The notes beneath the pieces were generated by a model. It made no database searches. It was not told the DNA's origin and worked only from the letters and a program-made list of their open reading frames with translations. A stretch of DNA of 64,000 bases from Gordionus sp. m RMFG-2023. Lineage: Eukaryota; Nematomorpha; Gordioida; Chordodea; Parachordodidae. Positions 11,674 through 23,639 of this stretch are shown piece by piece. Each line of letters begins with the position of its first letter. Positions within the stretch are counted from its first letter, which is position 1. Position numbers and translations under genes: made by a program. The stretch covers positions 49,122,569 to 49,186,568 of the forward strand of contig NC_088776.1 of assembly GCF_954871325.1 (NCBI RefSeq), in the 5' to 3' direction.

Positions 11674-12454
11674 CAGGGATGTGAACCCTTCGACAAAAAA
11701 AAAGGGTCCGGGTTCGGGTCCGGTAATAAATTTAAAAAGGACCCGGGTCCAGGGTTCGGGTCCGGGTTCAGAGGGAACATAAAAAAAATGACTCAAAATA
11801 AGACTTTTTTTCATCCATTTTTTATTATACTTCAATATATACACATTTATAATTCGAAATGAGATAATTTATATTATAAATATTATATTCAACCGCACAA
11901 TCATGATATCTTCTAAAAATATCATCCTTCAGATTTCCACGTAAATTAGACAAAATATATTTCAACGATGTAAATCCACGTTCTACGCTTATAATACATA
12001 AATTATTGTACTTATGTCGCCGGTACAGCCATGACGATTCTAGACAAGGTATATAATTCTGGATATATTGAAGAATTTTCCTTCCAGAATTTTAAAATGT
12101 TTGCATCTCTATTTATTCTCTTAACTTCCGAGAACGTTTCTATTAAAGATACAATAGATATTTTTTGCTCCTTTCTATCAGAAGATAAATTAATTTTTTT
12201 TTCTCTATTTAATAGTAAAATTTCCAGATCATCAATATAGTTATCATTATTATTGTTATCGCTACAACCAGTTGATATTGTTGTAGCCTCCAATATATTG
12301 TAAATAATAGAGTTTTAAAAAAAATTTTAAGTTAAAAATTTTTACCACCCTGAACCCTTGGACCCTCCACTTTTTAAAAGGGTCCAGGTCCAGGTTCAGG
12401 CAAAATACGAGGGTCCAGGAGGGTTCAGGGTCCGGGTCCGGGTTCACATCCCTG
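11674..12454 (-). mobile_element. hAT element, 781 bp, GGGTCCGGGTTC subterminal repeats
   Basis: Perfect 15-bp inverted ends CAGGGATGTGAACCC / GGGTTCACATCCCTG flanked by a perfect 8-bp duplication TTATATAG (11666-11673, 12455-12462). GGGTCCGGGTTCGGGTCC-type GC-rich motifs cluster in both ends in inverted orientation. It encodes only the C-terminal part of a transposase on the minus strand. It is inserted in an LTR of the fossil retroelement 11626-13722. Confidence 0.96.
11895..12293 (-). pseudogene. hAT transposase C-terminal part
   Basis: Minus-strand frame from 12293 contains ILKFWKENSSIYPELYTLSR followed by IVMAVPAT, the linker block typical before the hATC domain (WW...YP.L...A...LA.PATS). 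After a stop and change of frame the sequence resumes as SVERGFTSLKYILSNLRGNL (about 11915-11974), the dimerisation motif itself. The upstream catalytic region is absent: the element is an internal-deletion derivative with at least one frame break. Confidence 0.85.
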
Positions 12455-13722
12455 TTATATAGCGCAAATATTTATATATCGCATTCATTTAATTAACACA
12501 ATTGATATTAACTTCACTTAATAGTTTTATTTAAATTATTTAATAGATTTTTTTTATATATAAAGAATAAATTTATTGTATTTTTAGTAAAATATTTTTA
12601 AAATATATTTATTAAATAAAAGTTTTAAAATTACTTTCTTAATTTTGTTCCAGCGGAATTTATAAATTTATAAATTTAAAATCTTTTAAATTTATTATTT
12701 TTTTCTCTGCAATAAATAATTTAGATTATGACACTGGAATCTTACCAAATAATGATCAAATGGATTAATCAACAATGACAGGAGAATTGTTAAAATAGAT
12801 ATCAAACTAAACCAACTAATTAAAATTGGGCTATGATGACTTACAAAATATTCTAAATCCACAGACAATATGATTTTAGCTACTGGAACATAGACAACTA
12901 GATAAAAAAAAAGTTCTGGAATGTTATGCTTATTTCATTTTAAAACACGTAAGAAATGATTAATTTGAAAAAGTGAAAAATATTTAAAATTTTTAATTAA
13001 AAATCTCTAAAATATTTATAAAATAAAAATATTGTAAAAAATAAACACATAAATATTATGATATTATCTTTTCCGGAGTATAGCGGCGACATGCAATCTT
13101 ATATTGCTAAGGCTGATAATTTTTTTAAAGATAGTAAGCTCAACAGTAGATGTGAGGCTATGCTATTAACTATTAATTTACCTGATAACATTTTTAACTT
13201 AGTTAGGGCCAAATCGACAAATGAGGAGTTTGAATCTCCAGATGCTTTGCTGAAAAGGCTAAAATTATTTTATAAAAGTAATGATATAAATCTTATAAAT
13301 AAAAATATTGATAAACATATAATTAATACTTATAAATTAAAGGAAATTTTTGTTGACATAATATCATTTGAAATTATTTTAGTATCTAAAGATAAAAATG
13401 ATGAAAATATAAATATACCCATAAGATCACATGGTGAAATTTTATAAGAGTATTATGACTATAAAAATAATGATATAAATCTTAGTATTAAAAAAATTAG
13501 TGAAAATAAAATAGATGAAATTCCCATACACAAAATTTTAAAAAAAATAGAATCCAAATCATTAAAGCTTGACACTTACAAATATAAAAAAATCAAGAGA
13601 ATAGACAATACAAAACATTTACCTTTAATAATTAATGATAAAGTGGACGAATTTTCCATATTTAAAATTTTAAAAACAATGAAATCTAAATTATGTTTAA
13701 AGGACAAAACATATGTAAGTAA

Positions 13723-14763
13723 CAGAGTTGTTAAAAGATACTTTTTAAATGGATCTAGATACATATACAGATACATCGTCTAAAAATTTATCTAGATACA
13801 GATACAGCTTCTAAAAAGTCACCTTGATACAGATACAATTTAAAATTTATCTATGTACAGTTACATTTTTTATTATACTCTTAGATAAGGTTTGAATAAA
13901 CTTAAATTAGGATTCTATTGTGAAAATTCATGAAATGATCTAAAATATTTATTGACTCGATATCACATTTATCAAAATATAACTAAAATAATGATTTTTA
14001 GATATTAATATAATATATGATTAATATAAATAATTATTATATATCATTAATAAAATAATATAATATATGATTAAATGATTATAAATAATTATTAGATTTC
14101 AGTAACAACCACTGTCTCTCGGCAAATTATTTTTTTTTGTGGAGCTAATGTCTTGATCATTTTTATAAATGAAGGATTTTCAACAATTGAAAATGGCTGA
14201 ATGCTATCTATAATAAAATCAGTTATTAAATCATCAAAAGTGGTTTGGGTTAAAGTCTGAGGTCTCTTGAAAAAAAAATCAATGGACGATGAGCCTAGTC
14301 CAATATTTTTTTTAATAGATTTTTTCTCCTTCCCCTTTTTTATTTGGATTAAGAGTGTTTGATGTTTTCTCTTAAAATTAAAATTGTAAACATTTATTAA
14401 GTATCTATACCATTAAATGTTTTACAATGTTGCAAGTTGAGGTAATGCTAACTAAAATTTTCATATTTTTTGGTAGACATGACAAACATTTTACTAACAG
14501 ATTTGTTTTCTTTATTTTGAGATATTATTTTAAAATATGGTCTATAAATTGGCAATGGAAGAATGTCGTCATTTTCGTCATCAATATTAATCTTAAAAAT
14601 TAATATAATAAAATACCAATTCCATTGCAATTAAAAATGGCAAATTCCTTGAGATGGATTATAATATCAGAATTTGCTTGTTATTAATAACTCGGACATA
14701 ATATTTAATTAATATTTATATATTCTTTTTTATATATAAGTTTTAATATTTTACATATATATA
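13723..14763 (-). mobile_element. hAT element, left part only (CAGAGTTGTTAAA family)
   Basis: Starts CAGAGTTGTTAAAAGATA, followed by repeated CTAGATACAGATACA motifs (13745-13860). Sequence to about 14760 parallels the right-hand half of the copy at 47789-53536. The Ginger-like element 14764-32119 is inserted in its AT-repeat tract. The remainder of the hAT was not recognised beyond 32119, so it was probably truncated. Confidence 0.75.
14095..14300 (-). pseudogene. hAT transposase fragment, N-terminal conserved block
   Basis: Minus strand reads TTFDDLITDFIIDSIQPFSI then VENPSFIKMIKTLAPQKKII and CRETVV. The pattern DFI.D..QP.S.VENPSF..MI..L.P is the conserved segment after the BED finger in hAT transposases. 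The same block occurs at 52540-52700 and, as VDFIIDIVQPLSLVDNPSF, in 50850-51226. Only this part is legible. Confidence 0.8.
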
Positions 14764-14822
14764 TGTTAGCGGCAATGTGAGGTAGTGGTAGGCAATGTAA
14801 ATGTGAGATTTCGGCAATGTGT
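14764..14822 (+). repeat. Left terminal inverted repeat of the Ginger-like element
   Basis: Contains several copies of GGCAATGTG. The right terminus (31990-32119, inverted) has the same series plus two more GGCAATGTG units, so the left end has lost one internal stretch of about 35 bp. Confidence 0.85.
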
Positions 14823-15321
14823 TATTTTTGTAATATTATATTATTAATAATTTTGTTTTTATTATTAATAATTTTTTTAAGATTAAAATTTTATTTGATA
14901 ATTTATAGTATTTTTTTAGATATAATAATATGTTTTTTAAATATATTATTTGATTGATATTTTTTTTAAATATATTGAAATATATTATAATATATTTTAA
15001 TTTGTTATATTAATTTTTTATATATTTTTTGATTGATATTTTTTATTATAATGGTTTTTTATGTTTTTATTATAATGGTTTTTTATGTATTTATTTTTCA
15101 GGTAAATTTTTTCTTGATATATTTTTTGACTAAATATTTTTTTTATTTTTTGTGTTATATTATTTTTTTAAATATATTTTTTGATTGATATTTTTTTTAA
15201 AATAATTTTTAGATAATATATTTTAATTTGTTATATTATTTTTTTATATATTTTTTGATTGATATTTTTTAATATAATGGTTTTTTATGTATTTATTTTT
15301 CACGTAAATTTTTTCTTGATT

Positions 15322-16107
15322 GAAGATGTACTATGGAAAAGTGACAATTGTCATAATCGTTATTTTTGAACATTTTTTAGTTTTTTTAAAGTAAATAGGT
15401 AAAAATATGTTTAGTAAACGTGTTAAATTAATATTTCAGTGAAGATGTACTATGGAAAAGTGACAATTGTCATAATCGTTATTTTTGAACATTTTTTAGT
15501 TTTTTTAAAGTAAATAGGTAAAAATATGTTTTGTAAAAATATTAAATTAATATTTCAGTGAAGATGTACTATGGAAAAGTGACAATTGTCATAATCGTTA
15601 TTTTTGAACATTTTTTAGTTTTTTTAAAGTAAATAGGTAAAAATATGTTTAGTAAACGTGTTAAATTAATATTTCAGTTAAGATGTATTATGGAAAAGTG
15701 TCAATTGTCATAATCGTTATTTTTGAACATTTTTTAGTTTTTTTTAAGTAAATAGGTAAAAATATGTTTTGTAAACATGTTAAATTAATATTTCAGTGAA
15801 GATGTACTATGGGAAAGTGACAATTGTCATAATCGTTATTTTTGAACTTTTTTGATTTTTTTTAAAGTAAATAGTTAAAATTATGTTTTGTAAACATGTT
15901 AAATTAATATTTCAGTGAAGATGTACTATGGAAAAGTGACAATTGTCATAATCGTTATTTTTGAACATTTTTTAGTTTTTTTAAAGTAAATAGGTAAAAA
16001 TATGTTTAGTAAACGTGTTAAATTAATATTTCAGTGTAGATGTACTATGGAAAAGTGACAATTGTCATAATCGTTATTTTTGAACATTTTTTAGTTTTTT
16101 TAAAGTA
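15322..16107 (+). repeat. Satellite-like array of a ~119-bp unit, about 7 copies
   Basis: Units begin GAAGATGTACTATGGAAAAG near 15322, 15441, 15560, 15679, 15798, 15917 and 16036. Each holds the palindrome GACAATTGTC. An inverted array of the same unit lies in the other arm (22500-23130). Confidence 0.95.
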
Positions 16108-16109
16108 AA

Positions 16110-16605
16110 TTTTTTGTATGACAATGTGAATTGCAGGACACATTAGATGCCTTGCATTTGCATCTATTGGTCCTACAATTTTGTTTAAAATGGCAACGTT
16201 TAAAACCTTGCCCAGAGCCTATTGAAGACATGCCAACCATTGTTCTAAAGGTATGACAACTTGGTGGCACATCTTCAACGTTAATAAAGTTTTTTTTGCT
16301 AGGTCAAATTGTGACCTAGCATAATGACCAGATAAATGGCCACGACCTGTTCCTAATTTGTAAAATCCATCTGTGGATTTATCTGTAATTACCCCCAATA
16401 GCATTTTATGATCCAGTCTCCCCTGATCGACTGGTGGAATTGGCATTAATACGGAATCACCAATTTCTCCAGGTTTTAGTTTTTTGTCGCTACCTCTTTT
16501 CATCTTTGTAGCTTGTACTAATAAACCCTCTTTCGAAATTTTCCTAATTTTCTTGATCGCATTAATATGTTTGCGAATGGTATCGTCTTCGGTAGCTATA
16601 AAATA
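16110..16605 (-). pseudogene. C-terminal part of the Ginger/KRBA2-like transposase (inverted copy)
   Basis: Minus strand, after a splice-acceptor-like TTTTATAG, reads EDDTIRKHINAIKKIRKIS..., then GEIGDSVLMPIPPVDQGRLD, TDGFYKLGTGRGHLSGHYAR and SQFDLAKKTL. This is the conserved C-terminal domain of KRAB-A domain-containing protein 2-like integrase proteins (V..P.P.VD.GR.D...L.GV......GFY.LGT..G.L...YARSQF). It is followed by a Cys-rich segment CRTNRCKCKASNVSCNSHCH matching the exon at 21278-21441 in the other arm. The domain is better preserved here than in the plus-oriented gene, where it is missing. Not in one open frame overall. Confidence 0.85.
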
Positions 16606-17239
16606 TTTGAATAGTTTTACAAGATAAAAGCATCACTTTATACTAGGTATAAAAATATGATTATACAAAAATTAGACGAAAATTGAATCGTAATGTAGGA
16701 TTTAAAAGAAATATATTTTTTTCAAAGAGAAAAATTTTAAATAATTTCTAATAACTTAAAATAATTTGTCATTAAGATTTATATTATAATTTTAAAAAAT
16801 ATTTCTAATAAAAATATATACCTAGATCAGGAGAGGGGCAATATTTTTGGACAGACTTGGGATACTTTTCACATTCCGCTGTAAAATATTATATAATATT
16901 CTATACGTATCATTATTAACAAATAAAAATGCATTTCAATTTATTATGGCCTTACAAAACTAATGGTTTAGAAAGCCCCTTGAAGTGGTTTGCCTCACCC
17001 CGCTATTGGGGCTTGTTGGAAAATTTTTACTTTTACAAAAAATAAAATTAAAAAAAAAAGATTATATTCTTAAATTTTTTTATAAGGCACCTTTATAGAG
17101 TATAGTTTTAGGTATCTAATCATATATATTTTTTATATTATCTAAAAAAACCAGGAGCTAGCCAATTTTGTAAAAATCGGTTCGACTAACCCCAGTCTCC
17201 CCTAACTGTAAAATATTATATGTTAACTAATGCATCTTA

Positions 17240-17830
17240 AAAATATATACCAGGATCCGGTGATAAGTAATCTTCTCGGATAGAATTGCTATAGTTTTCA
17301 AAATCAACTACAAAATATTATATGTTAACTTAAAAATATATACCAGGATCCAATGATATACAATCTTCTCGGATAGATGTGTTACAGTTTTCAAAATCAT
17401 CTACAAAATATTATAAACTAATGGATCTTATAAATATATACCAGGATCCGGTGTTATACAATCTTCTCGGATAGAATTGCTATTGTTTTCAAAATCAACT
17501 ACAAAATATTATATGTTAACTAATGGATCTTAAAAATATATACCAGGATCCGGTGTCATACAATCTTCTCGGCAAGAATTGCTATTGTTTTCAAAATCAA
17601 CTACAAAATATTATATGTTAACTAATGCATCTTAAAAATATATACCAGGATCCGGTGATATACAATCTTCTCGGATAGAATTGCTATTGTTTTCAAATTC
17701 ATCTACAAAATATTATATTTTAATTAAATAAAAATATATTACCAGAATCTTCCGAATCTGTATAATTTACCAGATTATGGAAATAGCTTTTATCGTCATC
17801 CAAATAAGCTATAGTATATTATAACGAATT
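17240..17830 (-). repeat. Inverted array of ~100-bp mini-exon/intron units
   Basis: At least five units begin CCAGGATCCGGTG near 17250, 17343, 17441, 17543 and 17645. On the minus strand each unit is a ~60-bp exon-like segment (encoding variants of DEFENNSNSIREDCITPDP) bounded by TTTTGTAG and GTATATAT. They are the mirror image of units at 20280-20460. A divergent unit reading AYLDDDKSYFHNLVNYTD follows at about 17760-17830. Confidence 0.9.
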
Positions 17831-18211
17831 CATTGTATAATAATAAAAGAATATACCAGTATCAAAAATATAATGATTATTTTTTATTGAGAAAAATTAA
17901 ATATATAGATGGCAAAATTTCTGCTTTAAAGTTTTATAAAAATTTTAATAAATATAAATAAATGTTTTAGGAAACAAATGTTTTTTCCTTTTCTATTTTA
18001 TTTGTTTTTTTTAAATAAATAAATTGGGCGTATATAACAATGAAATTTATTATGATTTATAAATTCTTGAATTTTCTAGAAAAAAAAATTATTCTCAAAA
18101 TAAATAGATCAGGATAACAATAAAAATTATTATGATCCATAATTTTATTTAAAAAAATTTTTATTTTTCTAGAAAAAAAATTTATTCTCAAATATTTTTT
18201 ACACATTCATA

Positions 18212-18631
18212 ATGGAAGAATTTTATTCAAACTATTCTCAAATTTTTAATATAAAAAATAAAAATTCTAAAATTTTTTCGAAGGAAAAATACAATAACGT
18301 AATTACAAATATAAAAAGTTATAATTCCAGAAATTTTAAATTAAATCAAAATAATATTTTAATTCATAAAAATGGAAAAATTGTATTAAACATTGACCAT
18401 TTATATGACACAATCCACAAATGTCATCTATTCACAGGACATGGGAGAAGAGATATTCTTCACGAAACATTAAGGACACGCTATTACAATATAACAAGGG
18501 AAATTATTGAAATTTACTTAAAAACATGTAAGGAATGCCAGTTAAAGAAAGGCAAAAGAAATATTGGATTAGTTACCAATCCTATTATTTCAATAGATCA
18601 TAATTCCCGATGTCAAGTAAAATACAATTGA
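18212..18631 (+). CDS. Integrase N-terminal part with H2C2 zinc-binding motif (Ginger-like)
   Basis: A 139-codon frame from ATG 18212. The N-terminal 60 residues are Asn/Lys-rich. Residues about 70-115 carry the HHCC zinc finger of retroviral-type integrases: HKCHLFTGHGRRDILHETLR with paired His, then YLKTCKECQLKK with CxxC. The family uses this domain with a following DDE core to bind and integrate element ends. The core begins just downstream, after a 195-bp MITE. It probably functioned as one exon of a multi-exon transposase gene. Composition is like the surroundings. The element as a whole is broken, so an active product is unlikely. Confidence 0.75.
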   Translation: MEEFYSNYSQIFNIKNKNSKIFSKEKYNNVITNIKSYNSRNFKLNQNNILIHKNGKIVLNIDHLYDTIHKCHLFTGHGRRDILHETLRTRYYNITREIIEIYLKTCKECQLKKGKRNIGLVTNPIISIDHNSRCQVKYN

Positions 18632-18651
18632 AATTGATTTTTCTTATTTGT

Positions 18652-18846
18652 TAGTGTTATTAAACGTTTCATTTTGAGCCTTTTTTAAAAAACGGCTAAC
18701 TCAATATTTTAGCCTGGATTTTGCTAATAAATGTCTAAACCGTTGTGCCATCTAAGAGCAAAATCTTTAGGCTTGTTTAATATTTTTGTCGATAAAGAGT
18801 TAGCCGAATTTAAAAATCGGCTCAATCGAGTCGTTTAATAACACTA
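18652..18846. mobile_element. MITE, TAGTGTTGTTAAA family, inserted in the integrase gene
   Basis: Inverted ends TAGTGTTATTAAACG / CGTTTAATAACACTA with inner AACGGCTAACTC and GAGTTAGCCG blocks. It lies between the zinc-binding part and the catalytic core of the Ginger-like integrase. Flanks TTATTTGT and TTTTTTGC match at six of eight positions. Confidence 0.8.
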
Positions 18847-18929
18847 TTTTTTGCTTTTCTTTTAAAGTGCAACTTTGTTTATTTTTTTGAGTTTTTGTCA
18901 CTACCTATACCATAATAATACTATCCAAT

Positions 18930-20080
18930 TCTAAAATTTCGAATGATCATAATGCTGGATGTCAAGTTAGATTTAAATTTATTATATGACGATACATTTT
19001 TTTTATATTTTATGCAATCACACCCTGATCGTGAAAATAAATATATTTTAGTATACCAAGATCTTTTCACAAAGTTTGTGATTTTGAGGCCGATTAAAAA
19101 CAAAACGGCTACCAATTTGGCAAAACATTTGATTTCTATATTTAATATATTTGGAGCTCCCAAAATACTCTACACAGATAATGGGCGTGAATTAAAAAAC
19201 GAAGTTAAATTTAAATTAAAATATTTTATGATTACTATTAGTGTTGTTAAAAAGTCGAGTTCACCCAACTCCGAATCAGAATCTCTAGTCGTTTGTCGAC
19301 TAACACAAGTCGTGAAATCGGGTCGTGAACTCAAGTCGACTAGAGGACAAATATTTTTTTAAACTTGAGTCGTCGACTAGAGGACGAATATTTCAAATTT
19401 ATTATTAGTAAAAATAGATTTGTTCTGTTTTTTAAATTTTTTTATTTTAGACTTCCAACTTGAGATGTAAATAGGAATTATATACTTGAGTCGAATAGAG
19501 GACGAATAGTTCTATGAAGATGAACCTGAGTCGACTAGAGGACGAATATATCAAATTAGTTATTATTTATTAAGAAGTCGACTCAAGTATATAGACTTGA
19601 GATCACGACTCGAGTTCATAACTCAAGTCAGTTTGGGTCGATTTTTTCGACCCTAAACTTAGACTCAGTTTTCGACTAAGTCGACTCGACTCAGTCGATT
19701 AACAACACTAATTTACTATGGTATAATAATATTTTTCAGAGCATCCAAAAGCTCGTAGATATGTGGCCGGGATGCAAATGCACGGAAGACCAAAAGATTC
19801 CATATCTCATGGATTAGTCGAGCGTGCTAATAAAGATATTATGGTATTTATATTAAAACAAAATTAATTAATTTAGATATTTTTTAGAATAAATTACGCT
19901 GTTTTCTTCATGATAACAAAACAATGTGTTGGGCTAATGCATGGGAACGATCCAGTTCCAAAAAAATATATCTTATCATAGAGGAATCAAATCATCACCC
20001 CATGAGGTTATGTTTGGACATAAACCTAATATCTGGGATTCCTCTTTGACAAGTATAATTAAATTATATTTATGCAATTA
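18930..20080 (+). pseudogene. Ginger-like integrase catalytic core, broken and split by a MITE
   Basis: Blocks in order: HPDRENKYILVYQDLFTKFV and ILRPIKNKTATNLAKHLISI, FGAPKILYTDNGRELKNE (second catalytic Asp in TDNGRE), then after the MITE 19239-19710 HGRPKDSISHGLVERANKDI (the Glu of the DDE triad in VERAN) and SSPHEVMFGHKPNIWDSSL. This order and spacing match KRBA2-like/Ginger integrases. Intron-like GT...AG gaps are present, as is usual for these genes. The copy is broken. Confidence 0.85.
19239..19710. mobile_element. MITE, TAGTGTTGTTAA family, GTCGACTAGAGGACG repeats
   Basis: Ends TAGTGTTGTTAAAAAGTCG and CGATTAACAACACTA. Repeated GTCGACTAGAGGACGAATA motifs (at about 19335, 19370, 19495, 19530) form the interior. 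Its ends match those of 18652-18846 and 62361-62570, but the inner motif differs. It separates the second and third catalytic residues of the integrase. Confidence 0.85.
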
Positions 20081-20099
20081 TAAATTTATTTAAACCAGA

Positions 20100-20880
20100 A
20101 AAATTGGAAGATACAGGAGATGATACTGGTATATTCTTTTATTATTATACAATGAATTCGTTATAATATACTATAGCTTATTTGGATGACGATAAAAGCT
20201 ATTTCCATAATCTGGTAAATTATACAGATGCGGAAGATTCTGGTAATATATTTTTATTTAATTAAAATATAATATTTTGTAGATGAATTTGAAAACAATA
20301 GCAATTCTATCCGAGAAGATTGTATAACACCGGATCCTGGTATATATTTTTAAGATCCATTAGTTAACATATAATATTTTGTAGTTGATTTTGAAAACTA
20401 TAGCAATTCTATCCGAGAAGATTATGTGTCACCGGATCCTAGTATATATTTTTAAGATGCATTAGTTAACATATAATATTTTACAGTTACTAGTTTACTT
20501 AATATATATTGCCCCTCTCCCCATATAGGTATATATTTTTTGTTTGATAGGATGCATTAATTAATATATAATATTTTACAGCGGAATTTCAAAAAAATCC
20601 TAACTCTGGCCAACAATCTAGCCCCTCTTTTGATCCTGGTATATATTTTTGTTTGATAAGATGCAATAATTAATATATAACATTTTACAGCGGAGTATGA
20701 AAATAATTCCAACTCTCTGCAAGAATACTACCCCTATCCCGATCTTGGTATAATTTTTGTTTGATATGATGCATTAATTAATATATAATATTTTACAGCG
20801 GAATTTGAAAATGATTCCAAATCATTTAAAGAAGGTTTATACAATGCTTCAGGTTTTCATAATACCTTATTTAGCAAAAT
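20100..20880 (+). repeat. Tandem mini-exon/intron units of the Ginger-like gene
   Basis: Successive ~60-bp open segments each begin after TTTTGTAG or TTTTACAG and end at GGTATATAT (GT donor): near 20281, 20383, 20585, 20695 and 20803. They encode acidic, Asn/Ser/Pro-rich modules such as EFENNSNSIREDCITPDP and EYENNSNSLQEYYPYPDP. Unit length is about 100 bp with a 40-bp intron. The repeats look like one exon plus intron duplicated many times. Mirror-image copies lie at 17240-17830. Confidence 0.85.
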
Positions 20881-21277
20881 AATTTGTCAAATTTATAGAT
20901 AATTTGGCTGATGAAGAGATGAAACCCTATGAGGATCAACTAGGCCATTTTGCCAATTTATCCGGTTTATATATTCAATATTTTGCAAAATAATAAATCT
21001 TATTTTATAGAAAGCGCTCGTAAACACATTGTATATTCGAATGAATTGGATAATGACGGTATTTAGAAAAATATATAAAATTTCATGAAAATTATCCTTT
21101 AGGTTATCCAATCGGTTCAATCTTTAAATACAATTTCCGCCAATCAAGTTATTATACTTTCTATATTGATTAATTATAACTTATATAAAAAATGTAAATA
21201 CTACATCCAGGGCGATTATTATAAAAACATTTTTTTTAAATATTTTTACGATAAAATGTTTATAATATTTTAATTTT

Positions 21278-21441
21278 ATAGGTGCCATGATGAAGAAGAT
21301 AAAGCATCAACGTCGGCAAACATATCTGTGGTATGCAAATGCAAACAAAATTGCAGGACAAATAGATGTAAATGCAAGGCATCTAATGTGTCCTGCAATT
21401 CACATTGTCATACAAAAAATAATTTATGTCAAAATAAATGA
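21278..21441 (+). CDS. C-terminal Cys-rich exon of the Ginger-like transposase
   Basis: After TTTTATAG an open segment reads CHDEEDKASTSANISVVCKC, then KQNCRTNRCKCKASNVSCNS and HCHTKNNLCQNK, ending in TGA (about 21439). The CKC...C...RCKC...G/V-C...CH....C.N arrangement is the terminal Cys-rich motif of KRBA2-like integrases and presumably binds zinc. The domain that normally precedes it is missing on this strand but present in the inverted copy at 16110-16605, whose sequence from AATTGCAGGACA onward mirrors this exon. Confidence 0.8.
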
Positions 21442-22499
21442 TTCATTTATATTTATATAGAATTATATAGTAATAAAAAATGTGTATTGTAAATATTGTT
21501 TTTTCTATTATGAAGATATAGTCTTATAGGGAAGGCTTGCTACCAGATATCCATTAATAATATGGCGTAAAAATGTATTTTAACATAATATTAAGTTGCG
21601 TATAAAGTTGGGGGGAGGGGGGAAGTAAAAAATTCCCACCCATTTTACCAAATATGTCTGATTTGGTAAATATTATTTAAAAATAATTAAGAATATACCA
21701 CAATGTCACAAAAATATTAAAAATAACGACCTTATAAAATTTGTGAGAAATTTTTTTTTAAAAAAAGAGTATAAACCTAAGAAAATTTAAAACAATAACT
21801 GGCCAAAGGCCTTCAAACAGAGAGCCTAGCATTTATCAATAAAATATAGTATAAAAAAAGTTACTCAAAGGCCTTTATTTCTCGAAAAAATCTTAGATGA
21901 ACTTATAATGTTTGACGCATAATCTTAGTAATAAATATAAGGGCTAATAGTATTTAATGTACGCTATATTGCAACATAGTCAATTGCTAAAATTTATTTC
22001 GTTTATAAATATATTCATGAAAATGTATTTAGTGATAGATATACATCTCAATAGCTCTAACTTGTAATTTTAGATAGTTCATAAAATGAATAAATATTTA
22101 AAATATATTTACTCACAGAATTGAAATAAATAAGTCAAAGATATTATAGTTAGTTGATATACAAATAACCGATGCAGGATTCTATATTTAAATATTTCGC
22201 AGTTAATATTTTAGAAAAAAATAGATTAATCCTAAAAATATTTTATTTATACATCGGTCTACTATTATAAATTATGTTAAAAAACATTTCCGGCTGCTAT
22301 GAAGATTAAGGTGTAATCGTAATAGTAAAATTTTTTATCATTTGAGGTCATTAATGTATTCATGCTGAAATCTCGAGATTAATCAAATCAAGGCATTGAC
22401 GATTTACAGGAAAATAATTCATCTTTAATTTTCAATATATAAATAATAGCGAATTTAGGAATTTTAATGTTAATATTCCTGTTAGTGTCTATATAATAT
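21442..22499. other. AT-rich spacer in the right arm
   Basis: No coding signal. A poly-G/A patch at 21610-21625 is the only compositional feature. This spacer has no counterpart in the left arm, where the satellite abuts the C-terminal domain. Confidence 0.5.
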
Positions 22500-23130
22500 A
22501 AAACATATCTAAACTGAAATTTTAATTTAACACGTTTACTAAACATATTTTACCTATTTACTTTAAAAAAACTAAAAAATGTTCAAAAATATCGATTATG
22601 ACAATTGTCACTTTTCCATAGTACATCTACACTGAAATATTAATTTAACACGTTTACTAAACATATTTTTACCTATTTACTTAAAAAAACTAAAAAATGT
22701 TCAAAAATAACGATTATGACAATTGTCACTTTTCCATAGTACATCTTCACTGAAATATTAATTTAACACGTTTACTAAACATATTTTTACCTATTTACTT
22801 AAAAAAAACTAAAAAATGTTCAAAAATAACGATTATGACAATTGACACTTTTCCATAGTACATCTTCACTGAAATATTAATTTAACACGTTTACTAAACA
22901 TATTTTTACCTATTTACTTAAAAAAAACTAAAAAATGTTCAAAAATAACGATTATGACAATTGTCACTTTTCCATAGTACATCTTCATTGAAATATTAAT
23001 TTAACATGTTTACAAAACATAATTTTAACTATTTACTTTAAAAAAATTAAAAAATAACTATTATGACAATTGTCACTTTTCAATAATACATCTGCACTGA
23101 AAATTACTTTAAAAAACTTAAAAAAGTTCA
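22500..23130 (-). repeat. Inverted copy of the ~119-bp satellite array
   Basis: Five to six units with TGAAATATTAATTTAACACG near 22506, 22635, 22752, 22870 and 22989, the reverse complement of the left-arm units. The last units are degenerate. Confidence 0.93.
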
Positions 23131-23639
23131 AAAATTACGATTATACCTTTTGTCACTTTTACCTATAAAATTAGGAATCAAAATATATAAAATAGAAAAA
23201 ATTACGTTAAAAATAAATTATATAAAAATCATTTTAAAAAAATATCAATCAAAAAATATATTTAAAAAAATTATGACAAATTAAAATATATTATCTCTAA
23301 AAAAAAATATCAATCAAAAAATATATTTAAATAAATAATAATAACACAAATAAAAAAAAATTTAGCTATCAAAAAATATATCAAGAAAAAATTTACGTGA
23401 AAAATAAATACATAAAAATCATTATATTAAAAAAATATATCAATCAAAAAATATATTTCATAAAATAATATAACAAATTAAAATAATATAACAAATTAAA
23501 ATATAATCTAAAAAATATTTAAAAAAAATATCAATCAAAAAATATATAAAAAAATAATATAACAAATTAAAATATATTATCTAAAAATTATTAAAAAATT
23601 TAAAAAAATTTAGCTATCAAAAAATATGGTTCCACGTCT

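Larger units (their letters stand above)
11626..13722 (+). mobile_element. LTR retrotransposon fossil (copy A), LTR split by an hAT
   Basis: The sequence around 11626-11673 plus 12455-12653 matches the LTR of the better-preserved element at 48722-52278 (shared TGTTATATAGCGCAAAT, TCGCATTCATTTAATT and AATAAAAGTTTTAAA blocks). It is followed, as in the other copy, by a GCAGCCGAATTT-like leader and a gag-like region (13058-13447) with no recognisable polymerase. A 781-bp hAT is inserted in the LTR and another hAT abuts the right side. Broken, with many changes, and older than copy B judging by its weaker LTR match. Confidence 0.7.
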
